A DNA stretch of 27,300 nucleotides from Candidatus Paracaedibacteraceae bacterium UBA6184 (GTDB lineage Bacteria; Pseudomonadota; Alphaproteobacteria; UBA6184): NCBI GenBank assembly GCA_002422845.1, contig DITM01000046.1, positions 1-27,300 on the forward strand, written 5' to 3'. A program made the position numbers and the translations under genes. Positions 16,295 to 25,393 of this stretch are shown here, piece by piece. Numbering within the stretch: position 1 is the stretch's first letter; each line of letters opens with the position of its first letter. Below the pieces are notes generated by a model that did no database searches, was not told where the DNA came from, and saw nothing but the letters and a program-made list of their open reading frames with translations.

Positions 16295-16319
16295 AAAGCG
16301 ACACGTGGAATGTCGCTTT
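16295..16319. terminator. Hairpin between secG and eno
   Basis: AAAGCGACA (16295-16303) and TGTCGCTTT (16311-16319) form a perfect 9-bp stem with a 7-base loop, 5 bases after the secG stop. The T-rich side lies on the plus strand. On the secG strand only a weak U-run follows, so termination may be partial. Confidence 0.55.
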
Positions 16320-16323
16320 AATT

Positions 16324-16632
16324 TTATTTTTTGGGAGTAGTTGGAACAGCAGGGCTATCAACCTTTGTTGTGGTTTTGGGAGCTTGTTCAGCTACTTCGA
16401 TTGGGCGTTTAGGTTGGCTTGCAAGAAGGGCTAAAATAAAACAGTTCACAATGAATGCTGTTGCTAATATAGCCGTTGTTCGAGTTAAAAAGTCTGTTTT
16501 TCCGCGAACCGAAAAAAATGATCCGGTGGATTGTGAGGATCCAAATCCGCCACCTTCAGACCGTTGTAACAAAATAATACCAATCATCGAAACAGCCAAA
16601 ATAATGTGCAGAGTAGTAAGAACTGCAGTCAT
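16324..16632 (-). CDS. secG: Preprotein translocase subunit SecG
   Basis: 102 residues. SecG is the small inner-membrane subunit of the SecYEG export channel. The first helix (about 4-21) is followed by the loop LLQRSEGGGFGSS with the conserved Gly-rich segment, then FFSVRGKTDFLTRTTAI and a second helix (about 53-70). The tail is Pro/Thr/Lys-rich, as in other alphaproteobacterial SecG. A GGAAA element lies upstream of the ATG. It is upstream of eno on the same strand. Confidence 0.95.
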   Translation of the reverse strand: MTAVLTTLHIILAVSMIGIILLQRSEGGGFGSSQSTGSFFSVRGKTDFLTRTTAILATAFIVNCFILALLASQPKRPIEVAEQAPKTTTKVDSPAVPTTPKK

Positions 16633-16759
16633 GGGTATTTCCTTTCAATTTAAAGTCTTATGTATTATATAGGATTGGCATCAATTTGTCCAGTTTGTCG
16701 AAATAAAAAATGTTGGCGTTTGGTTAACTACCTGTGATCTTGCGAAGTATTAGTTGTTG

Positions 16760-17932
16760 CTAAGCATAGTTCTTTTTAGCTGTTGGGATGAGAGTTGCAA
16801 TTGCAACAGCACCTAACGTGAAAACAAACATAAATACGGCGATAGGTAAGAACGTTCCGGTGTACAGATAGCTAACGACTTCTAATCCAATAGCAGAAAA
16901 AGCAAGTCGTCCAAAATTGATCATGGCAGCAGCTCTTCCTTTAAAATCAGGTAAAATACCCAGAGATTCGGGATACATGATATTGACGGGAAAGACAAAG
17001 GGCATCACGTATAAACTCATACCTAACGTAATGATCCAAGGGGTGTCAACAATCAGCAAGCTAATGCCAAGAAGTATAAAGGATAGCCCGATTAATGACC
17101 ATAGCCCAAGGCGTAAGCATGTTATTTGAGATGTTTTTTTTAAAATTACTGGACTAGTGATGCTCATAATAGAAAAGATGGCGGCAATAGTGCCTTGATA
17201 GAAGCCAAAATGTTCGATGGGAACATTCATGTCTTCCATGTATAAAATGGGTCCCATACCAATAAATACCCAGTAGCATGAAACCAATAAGCAAATAATT
17301 AGAAACAATCGCATAAATGGCCATGATTTTAACAGAGGTAGATATCCAGTTAAACTGAGAGAAACAGTTTTGTTGGGTTGAATGGTGTTCGGGATAAATA
17401 TTAAGCTCATGGATAAGCTTAATATGCCCAACGCTAATAGGACTACAAAATTTCCCTGCCATCCGAAATATATGTTGATAAAACTGCCAACAACAGGAGC
17501 AAAGGCCATTGCGAAGGTAATGATACCGTTGAGAGTGCCCATAAGTCCAGCTTGTTTTTCTGTGGGGGTGATGTCTGCAATAACAACGTATCCTAGTACG
17601 GCAGGCCCTGCCATTCCAATGCCTTGTAAGAATCGTCCGATAACAAGTAAAGGAAAAGACGGTGCAAATACGCAACAAAGGCTGCCTATAATAAACACAA
17701 TTAGTCCGCTGATTATTATCGGTCTGCGTCCGTAGCGGTCACCCATGCTGCCAACAAATAAAGAGCTAATACAATAGCTTAAAAAATTCATACTTAAAGT
17801 GAGTTGAACTAATAGGGGAGAAAGATTGAATTCATGAATCAGATTGGGGAAGCTTGGAATGAATAAATCAACCTCGGCACCCGCCAATATAATTGTAATG
17901 AGTATCGTAAGAAATAGCATAGGATTGTTCAT
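16760..17932 (-). CDS. MFS transporter, Bcr/CflA (DHA1) drug-efflux type
   Basis: 390 residues from the ATG at 17932 (MNNPMLFLTILI); AGGA lies about 9 bases upstream and the protein then begins directly with helix 1. The longer ORF start at 18046 would add 38 residues without a ribosome site. About twelve hydrophobic helices are visible. Motif A reads GSMGDRYGRRP in the loop between helices 2 and 3, and helix 1 has VDLFIPSFP, typical of Bcr/CflA proteins, which expel drugs, sulfonamides or dipeptides in exchange for protons. The helix 5 motif (GPAVLGYVVIADITP) is also present. Substrate unknown. It lies downstream of pth, a position often held by ychF in relatives. Confidence 0.88.
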   Translation of the reverse strand: MNNPMLFLTILITIILAGAEVDLFIPSFPNLIHEFNLSPLLVQLTLSMNFLSYCISSLFVGSMGDRYGRRPIIISGLIVFIIGSLCCVFAPSFPLLVIGRFLQGIGMAGPAVLGYVVIADITPTEKQAGLMGTLNGIITFAMAFAPVVGSFINIYFGWQGNFVVLLALGILSLSMSLIFIPNTIQPNKTVSLSLTGYLPLLKSWPFMRLFLIICLLVSCYWVFIGMGPILYMEDMNVPIEHFGFYQGTIAAIFSIMSITSPVILKKTSQITCLRLGLWSLIGLSFILLGISLLIVDTPWIITLGMSLYVMPFVFPVNIMYPESLGILPDFKGRAAAMINFGRLAFSAIGLEVVSYLYTGTFLPIAVFMFVFTLGAVAIATLIPTAKKNYA

Positions 17933-18032
17933 TAAGTGGTGTCCTTGAATAATTTGATAAAGATAAACCCAAAAAACATGATAATCAATCCAAATTTTAT
18001 GCTTGGTGGGTAGTTTTGCGATTATTTTTGGC

Positions 18033-18046
18033 GATGCCAACGGCAC
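18033..18046 (-). repeat. Copy of the GTGCCGTTG(G)CATC motif after pth
   Basis: On the minus strand GTGCCGTTGGCATC, one base longer than the other copies, lies about 54 bases after the pth stop. It is preceded by AGACAAT, similar to AGACAAC in the fliQ copy. Confidence 0.5.
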
Positions 18047-18099
18047 ATTGTCTTGAGTCCAATAAGCGGTAGAGCATCCTGAATGTTTTGGTCGGTGGA

Positions 18100-18669
18100 T
18101 TAGTTTTTAATTGCTTGCAAAAAATTGGTTGGAGTAATAGTGTCTTTTTCAAACAAGCTGCCAAAATTCTCGCGAATTTGGAAAAACAGTTCGTCATACA
18201 GAGGTAGTTCTTTTTGAGGAAGATTGCTGAGGACATAGCCTGAGACCATCTCTTTAACGCCGGGGTGACCAATGCCGATGCGTAATCGCCAATAGTCTTT
18301 GCCTAAATGAGCATCAATGGATTTTAGGCCGTTGTGGCCACCGTTGCCACCACCTTTTTTAACGCGGATATCGGCAGATGGAATGTCTAACTCATCGTGA
18401 ATAACAATGATTCGATCTAATGGGATCTTGTAAAAGTTGGCTAGACCGTTGACGGCTGGGCCCGATAAGTTCATATAGGTTTGAGGTTTCAAGAACAATA
18501 CTTTGTGACCATTAATGGAGCCTTCGGCCATTAATCCTTGCCATTTGTTTTTTTGAAAATCGCTGGTTCCATAGGTGTGATGCAGAATATCAGTCATTAG
18601 AAAACCAACGTTGTGTCGGTTGAATCGATATTCAGTGCCTGGGTTGCCAAGTCCTACAATTAGATACAT
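18100..18669 (-). CDS. pth: Peptidyl-tRNA hydrolase
   Basis: 189 residues from the ATG at 18669. The family begins with M-x-L-IVGLGNPG, which fixes this start although a longer open frame extends upstream into rplY. It releases tRNA from dropped-off peptidyl-tRNA. Conserved sites: GLGNPG (6-11), catalytic His in FNRHNVGF (about 21), YMNLSG, the Asp in IHDELD, GGGNGGHNGLKSI and RLRIGIGHPG. It lies 74 bases downstream of rplY on the same strand, a standard alphaproteobacterial pair. The ribosome site is weak (AAGAG). Confidence 0.97.
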   Translation of the reverse strand: MYLIVGLGNPGTEYRFNRHNVGFLMTDILHHTYGTSDFQKNKWQGLMAEGSINGHKVLFLKPQTYMNLSGPAVNGLANFYKIPLDRIIVIHDELDIPSADIRVKKGGGNGGHNGLKSIDAHLGKDYWRLRIGIGHPGVKEMVSGYVLSNLPQKELPLYDELFFQIRENFGSLFEKDTITPTNFLQAIKN

Positions 18670-18742
18670 AGAGTGCTCTTGTTTTAATAAAAAGGGGGAT
18701 ATACATCCCCCAATAATACATACAGATAAAAAGAAATAAAGC

Positions 18743-19336
18743 TTAAGCTTCTTCTTCACCAGGCGCGCCTTTGCCACGACCTTTAATCACAGTACAAACT
18801 GTGGGTTGACCGTTGTAAGCTAATGTTACGCCTTCTGGTAATTGCACAGAAGACATTGCAACGCGATCGCCGCCTTTTAATCCTGTTAAATCAATTTCAA
18901 TACATTCAGGGATATTTTCTGACGCACATGAAATGTTGATTTTGTGGGTGACTGTGTTTAGAGTACCACCACGTTTAATGCCCGATGATTTATCATGGTT
19001 GATATATTTAATTGGAACCAACATGTCGATTTTGGATGTTTTATCAACGCGTCTGAAATCGATATGAATAGGCATATCCGTTACGGGATGAAATTGAATA
19101 TCTTTAATTACTGTGCGTTGTGTATTTGAACCGATTTTTAAATCGAATAAATGAGTTCTAAATCCTGGCTTTGCCAATTCACGAAGCACATCATTTTGAG
19201 AAACAGAAATGTTATCATTTTCTTTGCCTAATCCGTAAATGATCGCGGGGATTCTTTTGTTTAAACGTTCAGCTCTAGCACCGGATGTACCAGAACGTGT
19301 GCGCATTTCTGCACTAAATTCAATAGTTTTAGTCAT
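18743..19336 (-). CDS. rplY: 50S ribosomal protein L25, CTC (general stress) form
   Basis: 197 residues from the ATG at 19336, which has GGAG 6 bases upstream; the 27 bases of open frame before it are ignored. L25 binds 5S rRNA. The N-terminal L25 domain shows RTRSGTSGARAERLNKRIPAIIYG, and the second CTC/TL5 domain begins near VPIKYIN. The C-terminus is Gly/Glu-rich (KGAPGEEEA). Upstream of pth in the same direction. Confidence 0.97.
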   Translation of the reverse strand: MTKTIEFSAEMRTRSGTSGARAERLNKRIPAIIYGLGKENDNISVSQNDVLRELAKPGFRTHLFDLKIGSNTQRTVIKDIQFHPVTDMPIHIDFRRVDKTSKIDMLVPIKYINHDKSSGIKRGGTLNTVTHKINISCASENIPECIEIDLTGLKGGDRVAMSSVQLPEGVTLAYNGQPTVCTVIKGRGKGAPGEEEA

Positions 19337-19437
19337 TGTATACTCCATACTTACTTTCAGCAAAACTGCTTATCATCAGTTTTTAACTTAAAAATCATAA
19401 GATATTTTAGGTGAAAGATCAAGAGCTTAATCACACC

Positions 19438-20228
19438 TTAACTCATCATCAAAGCACATATATCCATGGTTAAAGCTACACCAAAATGTAAGGCTGTTCC
19501 CATGATCACAGAGTTGGTTCGAAGGCTCATCATCCCAAGAATAAGACCTGCGATAATAGAGCCAAAGGCTTCTAAAAATGGTTTTTGAAAATGAATCATG
19601 CAATAGGGAATGACTGAGATAAAGATCGAGTAAAACCCAAACCGATGTTTTAATCCATGAATTAAAAATCCACGAAAGAAAAACTCTGTTCCCAAAAATT
19701 GTAGTAAATAAAATATTTCCCAGATTAAAATGTTCGGCCAAATAGAGCTGCCAACTGGTGCTTGATAAAATGGATACATGGCTTGAAATGAGGGAAAGGT
19801 TGCAGCCAGAACAATGGCTGGAAACATGATCGCCATAAATATCAGATAAAACTTACCATATAGAAAGGCTCCCTTTATCTTTAATCCAAAGTCGCTGGGG
19901 CGTTTGTTTGAAACAATGCGCATAATGAACAATGGGAATACGAGATAGAAAAAAAAGCTAAAACTTGCAAACCATACTAATTGGATTAAATTTCCATTTT
20001 CAGTCGGCGTAAAGAATGATCTAAAATAGTCAGAGGCTGGATATAAGCCCAGTTCCCGAAGGAAAGAGATAAATTTCCTGTTTTTGCAATAAACTGTATC
20101 AGTAACAACGAAAGGGCGCCCAGTACACATACGAGGGCGGTTTGGGTATCAAATGGCGCATTCTTTTCTTCGTTGTGATAAGTTTCGCGGGTAATGTTTA
20201 TAAATTCTTTAACGTGTTTTACAACCAT
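19438..20228 (-). pseudogene. CPBP-family (Abi) intramembrane protease, frameshifted
   Basis: Two overlapping frames make one protein. The front frame starts at 20228 behind AGGATCCACT and reads MVVKHVKEFINITRE to LLLIQFIAKTG. The rest is in the next frame from KFISFLRELGLYPASDYF to the stop at 19438. One extra A in the GGAAA stretch near 20075-20083 would join them (263 residues). CPBP motifs: TEFFFRGFL (E-x-x-x-R; the usual first Glu is Thr), YCMIH for the F-x-x-x-H motif, and HFGVALTMD near the end, with several hydrophobic helices. Family members are glutamic-type intramembrane proteases for prenylated or small membrane substrates. It is either inactivated or a sequencing error. Confidence 0.75.
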
Positions 20229-20299
20229 AGTGGATCCTTTTTCGTTGCATTAATTTAGCATGCTTGCGGGGCTCATTCAAGAGATGCAGAGCTCAGACA

Positions 20300-20325
20300 A
20301 GCTCCCTTTCGTGTGAAAAGGAGCT
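20300..20325. terminator. Hairpin downstream of the exported 210-residue protein gene
   Basis: AGCTCCCTTTC (20300-20310) pairs with GAAAAGGAGCT (20315-20325), 10 of 11 positions, with a GTGT loop. It begins 15 bases after the stop at 20340 on the minus strand. No clear U-tract follows. Confidence 0.5.
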
Positions 20326-20339
20326 GAATAATAGAAGCG

Positions 20340-20972
20340 TTATTTTTTAGAAAGTAGTTCTGCTAGTGCCTCCAGATTAATAACCACCTCGATTGAGGGA
20401 TATCCTGCCAAATATATGATTTGCGGGTCAGATGATGGTGTGCCATCAAAATTACCCCACACGGACCCGATATGCAATTCTTTGCCATTTGATGTGACAG
20501 TAATATTAGAAGAGGCTAAAGTAATTGATTTGATTAATGAGTGGGGATTCATAAAGTGTAGAGTAGTTTGACCGTTTGTTCCAAATATAGTTTTATCTGG
20601 AAATCTAAATTTTTCTGCGGAGATAGATATTTGATTTCTTCCAATAATGGATCCCTCCAATTCAGTAGAGGCGGATGTAGTCGTAAATGACTCTGTTACT
20701 AGACGAAGTGTGTTTTGTGCAAACATGGATTTAATATGATCGGTAGTGTCTGTTTTTTCGGAAAACACACCTGCTTGGACTTTTATACCCTTTTCCGAAA
20801 TATTTAATACTGCTATGTGGATTGGTTCGGGATTAATGATGATTTCGTCATTCGATTCAGCGATCAAGTCCTTTGCAGGAGTACCAAGAATTATCACATC
20901 ATCAGCCGCAGATGGTGTTGATACTGCGCATAGGGTTAATGCCATATATGCTATAGATAGTAATTTATTCAT
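20340..20972 (-). CDS. Exported protein of unknown function, 210 residues
   Basis: Signal peptide MNKLLSIAYMALTLCAVSTPSA with likely cleavage before ADD (residue 22/23). The mature part is rich in short alternating segments (IHIAVLNISEKGIKVQAG, IIGRNQISISAEKF, ITLASSNITVTSNGKELHIG), suggesting a beta-rich or beta-helix fold, without cysteines or an anchor. GGAG stands 9 bases before the ATG at 20972. Neighbours give no functional hint: it is divergent from the MscS-type channel gene. I do not recognise the family; a periplasmic or secreted protein is the most that can be said. Confidence 0.85.
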   Translation of the reverse strand: MNKLLSIAYMALTLCAVSTPSAADDVIILGTPAKDLIAESNDEIIINPEPIHIAVLNISEKGIKVQAGVFSEKTDTTDHIKSMFAQNTLRLVTESFTTTSASTELEGSIIGRNQISISAEKFRFPDKTIFGTNGQTTLHFMNPHSLIKSITLASSNITVTSNGKELHIGSVWGNFDGTPSSDPQIIYLAGYPSIEVVINLEALAELLSKK

Positions 20973-21002
20973 TCGTTATTACTCCAAAATTAACTGGGGT
21001 AT

Positions 21003-21031
21003 CTAATAACAAACTGTGTGATGGGAATCAA
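21003..21031 (-). promoter_or_regulatory. Possible promoter of the exported 210-residue protein gene
   Basis: On the minus strand TTGATT (21031-21026), 17 bases, TATTAG (21008-21003), about 30 bases before the ATG at 20972. Confidence 0.4.
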
Positions 21032-21046
21032 TATAATAAAAAACAT

Positions 21047-21076
21047 TTGGATCTGTTGGAATGATCGGGCTATACT
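21047..21076 (+). promoter_or_regulatory. Possible promoter of the MscS-type channel gene
   Basis: TTGGAT (21047-21052), 18 bases, TATACT (21071-21076), 26 bases before the ATG at 21103. Confidence 0.4.
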
Positions 21077-21102
21077 TTTATTAAACAAAATTCAAGGTGC
21101 GT

Positions 21103-23250
21103 ATGGTGTTAAGATTACTGATTGCTTCATTCATTTTATTGGGAACCATTAATATGAGCGTGTACGGCTCGGATGAGGACACTGAAGATGAATTTACGGT
21201 TGAAGATGTTACGCCAGAAATGTTGGCTAGCACTCTACCTCCTCAAGATGCAGGTGCGGATGATGATGCAGTTAAGTCCCCCGACACAGAAGATTTAGCG
21301 AAACAAGATTCTGCGACAAAGGCGTCTGAGACTGATTCTGATCCAAAGCTGCGGGATGTCATTCGAATATTAGAAACGGAGGCTGATCGAGCAAATTTAG
21401 TTGCAACATTAAAGACATTGACTCAATCTAATGCACTGCCGTCGCAACAATTTATGTTTGTGAATATGTTTGTAGGCATCAAAGATTTTTTAAGATCAGT
21501 TGTGGCTGAGTTTAAAACATTCGTTCAAGGGTTAACCCAAAAAAATACTTGGAAATTTAACTTGGACACAAGTGTCTTTAACCCAAGCGAACAAGCAAAA
21601 TACGCATCCCTAGCTTATCTTGTGTTGGCGGCATTGTTTGTGCAAGGAGTGATTGCAAAGTTAATTGGAGGAGCGATTCCGCCGTTTTTTGGAAAATTAG
21701 ATAGAGAGTTTGATATCAAAACTGTGATGAGAACCTTTGTGTCGGTTATGGTATTCTTCTTAGTTGCTTATGTATTAAAAGCTTATCTTATTAACGATGT
21801 TGATGTGCAGACATATATTGAGGACTGCGTCTTAACCTTACTGATTGTTCAGATTGGATTTATGGTGTTGCGTTTAAGTATAGCAACAGGAGTTTTGCCA
21901 GTTAATCCAGAATATCGAAAGTCTTTGGTTGGAACTGTATTTGTTATGACGTTGTTATGGGGCGGGTATGGTTATGTTACGAATCTAGTCTCAAATGCTA
22001 ATCAAATGACTGTAGTAGCGCGCCCGCTGTCCCAATTATTTTGGGGAGCGTTGACCCTTATAGGTGTGGGAGTATTGAATCGATATCGCCATGTTGTAGA
22101 GGGAATGTTATTTCGAAAAAATTCGGTGACGAGCAATCGCTTATTAGGAGGCGTGCAGCAGGTGATTTCCGGAAGTGTCCATTACGTTGTGGTCATTGCT
22201 GTTGTCATGATGTACTTTGCCTGGTTTGTTAACAATGCTGGAGTGTTTCAATATTTCCAAGATCAATTGGGGGTTACAATCATTTCATTATTGATACTAA
22301 GTATCGCATCGGCGGTCATGGAATCGTCAGCAGGGTATTTATCATCAGATAATGATCAGCATGCGCGCATTTCTGCGGTGACGCATCGGTTGATTGATGT
22401 GTTAGCATTCATCACCGTAGTCAATCTTGTCTATCGTTGGGTGGCTCCGTTGGCGGAGATGCAAGGTATCAGCACATCTAAAATATCCGACAAATTATTT
22501 GGTATCTTTATCATCGTTGCATTAACAGTAATTGTGATGCATGGATTAAACAGAATATTTAATGGGTCTTCTAAAATACTGGATCAGAATAAGCATCTAA
22601 AAACGTTTGTGCCGATTCTTGATCGTTTAAGCAAATTAGTGGTGTTGGTGATTTCTGGCTTGTTAGTCTTAATAGAGTTGAATGTTAACGTGATGCCCAT
22701 CGTTGCAAGCTTTAGCGTTCTTGGATTGGGTATCGGGTTAGCCAGTAAATCCATCATTGAAGATTTTATGAATGGGTTATTGATCATTCAGGAAAATGAT
22801 TTCAATATAGGGGATAAAATCACCATCGGTGGGATCACGGGAACTATTGAAAACGTTACACTGCGTAAGCTTCATTTACGGGATAGCCAAGGGTTTATGA
22901 ACTTTATTCCGTTTAGTAACGTGGGGGCGATTACAAACCAATCTCGCGATTATAACAATGATAAAATTACTATACCATTGCCATCGGCATTTCATTTGAA
23001 GCGTACGGTTCATATTTTAGAAGATGTGGGTAAGCAGCTGTTGCATGATCCTGATTTAAAAGCATATATCATTGCGATTCCTAAATTTATTGGGGTCAGT
23101 GAGTTTCAAGTTTCTCCGCATCAGAATTCAGAAATTACAACCATGATGCAGTTTGAATTGAAGACGACACCTGGTAGCATGTCATTAGTCGCAGGAGAGT
23201 TCAGAAAACTTGCAAAGTTGGCATTTGAAGAAATGGAACGAATTTTGTAA
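21103..23250 (+). CDS. Large MscS-family mechanosensitive channel (YbiO-like)
   Basis: 715 residues. I chose the ATG at 21103 because AAGG lies 5 bases upstream; a GTG at 21097 is in frame but too close to that site. A signal peptide-like start (LRLLIASFILLGTINMSVYG) leads to an acidic periplasmic region of about 140 residues (DEDTEDEFTVEDV, then a linker). After about residue 160 there are roughly ten hydrophobic helices. The MscS pore helix and beta domain follow: VASFSVLGLGIGLASKSIIEDFMNGLLI at about 545-572, then GDKITIGGITGTIENVTLR and HLRDSQGFMNFIPFSNV, then the C-terminal mixed domain. Such channels release solutes when the membrane is stretched. The extra N-terminal part puts it with the large YbiO/MscK-like members; which one is uncertain. 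A strong hairpin follows the stop. Confidence 0.92.
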   Translation: MVLRLLIASFILLGTINMSVYGSDEDTEDEFTVEDVTPEMLASTLPPQDAGADDDAVKSPDTEDLAKQDSATKASETDSDPKLRDVIRILETEADRANLVATLKTLTQSNALPSQQFMFVNMFVGIKDFLRSVVAEFKTFVQGLTQKNTWKFNLDTSVFNPSEQAKYASLAYLVLAALFVQGVIAKLIGGAIPPFFGKLDREFDIKTVMRTFVSVMVFFLVAYVLKAYLINDVDVQTYIEDCVLTLLIVQIGFMVLRLSIATGVLPVNPEYRKSLVGTVFVMTLLWGGYGYVTNLVSNANQMTVVARPLSQLFWGALTLIGVGVLNRYRHVVEGMLFRKNSVTSNRLLGGVQQVISGSVHYVVVIAVVMMYFAWFVNNAGVFQYFQDQLGVTIISLLILSIASAVMESSAGYLSSDNDQHARISAVTHRLIDVLAFITVVNLVYRWVAPLAEMQGISTSKISDKLFGIFIIVALTVIVMHGLNRIFNGSSKILDQNKHLKTFVPILDRLSKLVVLVISGLLVLIELNVNVMPIVASFSVLGLGIGLASKSIIEDFMNGLLIIQENDFNIGDKITIGGITGTIENVTLRKLHLRDSQGFMNFIPFSNVGAITNQSRDYNNDKITIPLPSAFHLKRTVHILEDVGKQLLHDPDLKAYIIAIPKFIGVSEFQVSPHQNSEITTMMQFELKTTPGSMSLVAGEFRKLAKLAFEEMERIL

Positions 23251-23256
23251 AACACC

Positions 23257-23297
23257 ATTCCCCCATCCAAGTTCATAAAATATTTGGGTGGGGGAAT
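23257..23297 (+). terminator. Long hairpin downstream of the MscS-type gene
   Basis: ATTCCCCCATCCAA (23257-23270) pairs with TTGGGTGGGGGAAT (23284-23297), 14 bp with one G-T pair. It starts 7 bases after the stop codon. No U-tract follows, so it may terminate with Rho or protect the 3' end. Confidence 0.7.
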
Positions 23298-23397
23298 TAC
23301 TAATAAATGTTAGTTAATTCATCCTCAACTCATTTCACTTTAAGTTGATCATATTGCATGGTACGCTTGTAAATCAAAACAACTTTAAGAGCGTAGA

Positions 23398-25359
23398 ATG
23401 ACTATTGATCATCAAACATTAGCGACCTCACTTCGAATTTTATGTGCAGATATGGTTGAAGCTGCAAAGTCCGGGCATCCAGGATTACCTTTGGGCATGG
23501 CGGATGTGGCAACTGTGTTGTGGACACGGCATTTAAAATTTAATTCAGCAGATCCTGATTGGCAGGATCGTGATCGCTTTGTATTGTCAGCGGGTCATGG
23601 CTCTGCGTTATTGTATGGATTATTGTACCTTTCGGGTGTCGGTAATATCCCTTTGAATGCCTTGAAACAGTTCCGAAAATTGCACTCTGGAACGGCGGGA
23701 CATCCTGAATATGGGGAACTGCCAGGCATAGAGACGACAACAGGACCATTAGGGCAGGGGCTTGCAAACGCTGTGGGAATGGCGATTGCCGAACGGAAGC
23801 TTGCGGCAAAGTTTGGGTTGGACTTGGTGAGTCATTATACCTATTGCTTGGTAGGAGATGGCTGTTTGATGGAGGGGATATCTCAAGAAGCGATATCCTT
23901 GGCGGGGCATTTACAGCTGAACAAACTGATCTGTTTCTGGGATAATAACAGCATTACCATTGATGGTTCGACCAACCTTTCAACGTCTGAGAATCAACTG
24001 CAACGGTTTCAAGCCTGTGGATGGACGACCATTGAAATTGACGGACATGATGCAGAGGCTATTGATGCGGCTATTATTCAAGCTAAACAAAATGATCGCC
24101 CAACCTTAATTGCGTGTAAGACGATTATTGGATTTGGGGCTCCGAATAAGCAGGGGACATCTGAAATGCATGGGACACCGTTAGGTGCTGATGAAATGAA
24201 AGCCTTGCGGGATACATTGCAATGGTCATATGCGCCCTTTGAAATACCCACAGATATAGTGCAGCAATGGCGATTGAGAGGAGAGCGTTCGAAGGATGCG
24301 TGTGCGAAGTGGCAACACCGTTATGAATCGTCGTCGTCGAAACAAGAGTTTGATATGTGGCACACCGGCGATATGCGGATTGCAATTCAAGGGGCGTTAC
24401 ATAAACTGCGTACAGAGATGCTTCAAGATTCTAAACCAGAGGCCACACGGAAATCGTCTGAGCGATGCTTGACTGCATTGGCGGACGTGGTTCCCAATTT
24501 TATCGGAGGGTCTGCGGATTTGACGCCTTCTAATAATACTAGAACAAAAGCAATGTCGGCAATTCAAGCGGATAATTTTGAAGGGCAGTACATTCATTAT
24601 GGGATTCGTGAACATGCCATGGCAGCGGTAATGAACGGGATTTCAGTGCACAAAGGATTACGTCCTTATGGGGGGACATTCTTGTGCTTTAGCGATTATG
24701 CACGACCCGCCATTCGATTGTCGGCGTTGATGGGGCAACCTGTGATCTATGTGATGACGCACGATTCGATCGGGCTGGGGGAAGATGGCCCCACGCATCA
24801 ACCTATTGAACATCTTGCAAGTTTAAGGGCAATGCCCAACGTGAATGTGTTTCGCCCGTGTGACGCTGTGGAAACAGCAGAGTGTTGGGAGCTTGCAATG
24901 GAATCGCAATCAACCCCCAGTATATTGGCATTAAGCCGCCAGAATTTGCCGGTGTTGCGCACAGATAGTGCAGAGAACCGCTCTGCATATGGGGGGTATG
25001 TTATCCGCCCATCTAAAGGTGAACGTACGCTGACGTTAGTGGCAACGGGCTCTGAAGTATCATTGGCGATGCACGTTGCGGAACAGTTGGAAAAAGCTGC
25101 ATCTCACAAGGTTGCCGTGGTTTCAATGCCATGTTGGGAGTTGTTTTCAATTCAAGATCTTGAGTATCAAGAACAGGTGTTGGGAGACGTTCCGCGGTTT
25201 GGAATTGAAGCCGCAAGCTCCTTTGGTTGGGAGCGTTGGGTGGATCATATGTTTGGGATTGATACCTTTGGCGCATCAGCCCCCGCAGCCGATGTATATG
25301 ACCATTTCGGCTTGACCCCAGCTGCGATTTCAGAAAATATATTGGAGTTTTTGGATTGA
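23398..25359 (+). CDS. tkt: Transketolase
   Basis: 653 residues, full length. It is a thiamine diphosphate enzyme moving two-carbon units between sugar phosphates in the non-oxidative pentose phosphate pathway. Present are AKSGHPGLPLGMAD near the start, GHGSALLY, GPLGQGLANAVGMA, the ThDP/Mg motif GDGCLMEG with NNSITIDG, HDGHD-type IDGHDAEAI, the pyrimidine-domain GIREHAMAAVMNG, DSIGLGEDGPTHQPIEHL and the C-terminal domain with TGSEVSLA and GIEAASSFGWERW. The start ATG follows a weak site (AAGAGCG). tkt and gap are neighbours in many alphaproteobacteria; here one small gene intervenes. Confidence 0.98.
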   Translation: MTIDHQTLATSLRILCADMVEAAKSGHPGLPLGMADVATVLWTRHLKFNSADPDWQDRDRFVLSAGHGSALLYGLLYLSGVGNIPLNALKQFRKLHSGTAGHPEYGELPGIETTTGPLGQGLANAVGMAIAERKLAAKFGLDLVSHYTYCLVGDGCLMEGISQEAISLAGHLQLNKLICFWDNNSITIDGSTNLSTSENQLQRFQACGWTTIEIDGHDAEAIDAAIIQAKQNDRPTLIACKTIIGFGAPNKQGTSEMHGTPLGADEMKALRDTLQWSYAPFEIPTDIVQQWRLRGERSKDACAKWQHRYESSSSKQEFDMWHTGDMRIAIQGALHKLRTEMLQDSKPEATRKSSERCLTALADVVPNFIGGSADLTPSNNTRTKAMSAIQADNFEGQYIHYGIREHAMAAVMNGISVHKGLRPYGGTFLCFSDYARPAIRLSALMGQPVIYVMTHDSIGLGEDGPTHQPIEHLASLRAMPNVNVFRPCDAVETAECWELAMESQSTPSILALSRQNLPVLRTDSAENRSAYGGYVIRPSKGERTLTLVATGSEVSLAMHVAEQLEKAASHKVAVVSMPCWELFSIQDLEYQEQVLGDVPRFGIEAASSFGWERWVDHMFGIDTFGASAPAADVYDHFGLTPAAISENILEFLD

Positions 25360-25383
25360 TATTGAGGGTGATCCTGCTATAAT
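25356..25383 (+). promoter_or_regulatory. Promoter overlapping the end of tkt
   Basis: TTGATA (25356-25361), 16 bases, perfect TATAAT (25378-25383). It overlaps the tkt stop codon and would start a transcript near 25390, right at the base of the hairpin listed next. Confidence 0.65.
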
Positions 25384-25393
25384 GATTTAATAG

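Noticed and set aside
17933..18046. 38-residue extension of the MFS transporter
   Set aside because: No ribosome site; helix 1 begins directly after the ATG at 17932.
18670..18777. N-terminal extension of pth into rplY
   Set aside because: The family start M-x-L-IVGLGNPG fits 18669; the extension overlaps rplY and has no ribosome site.
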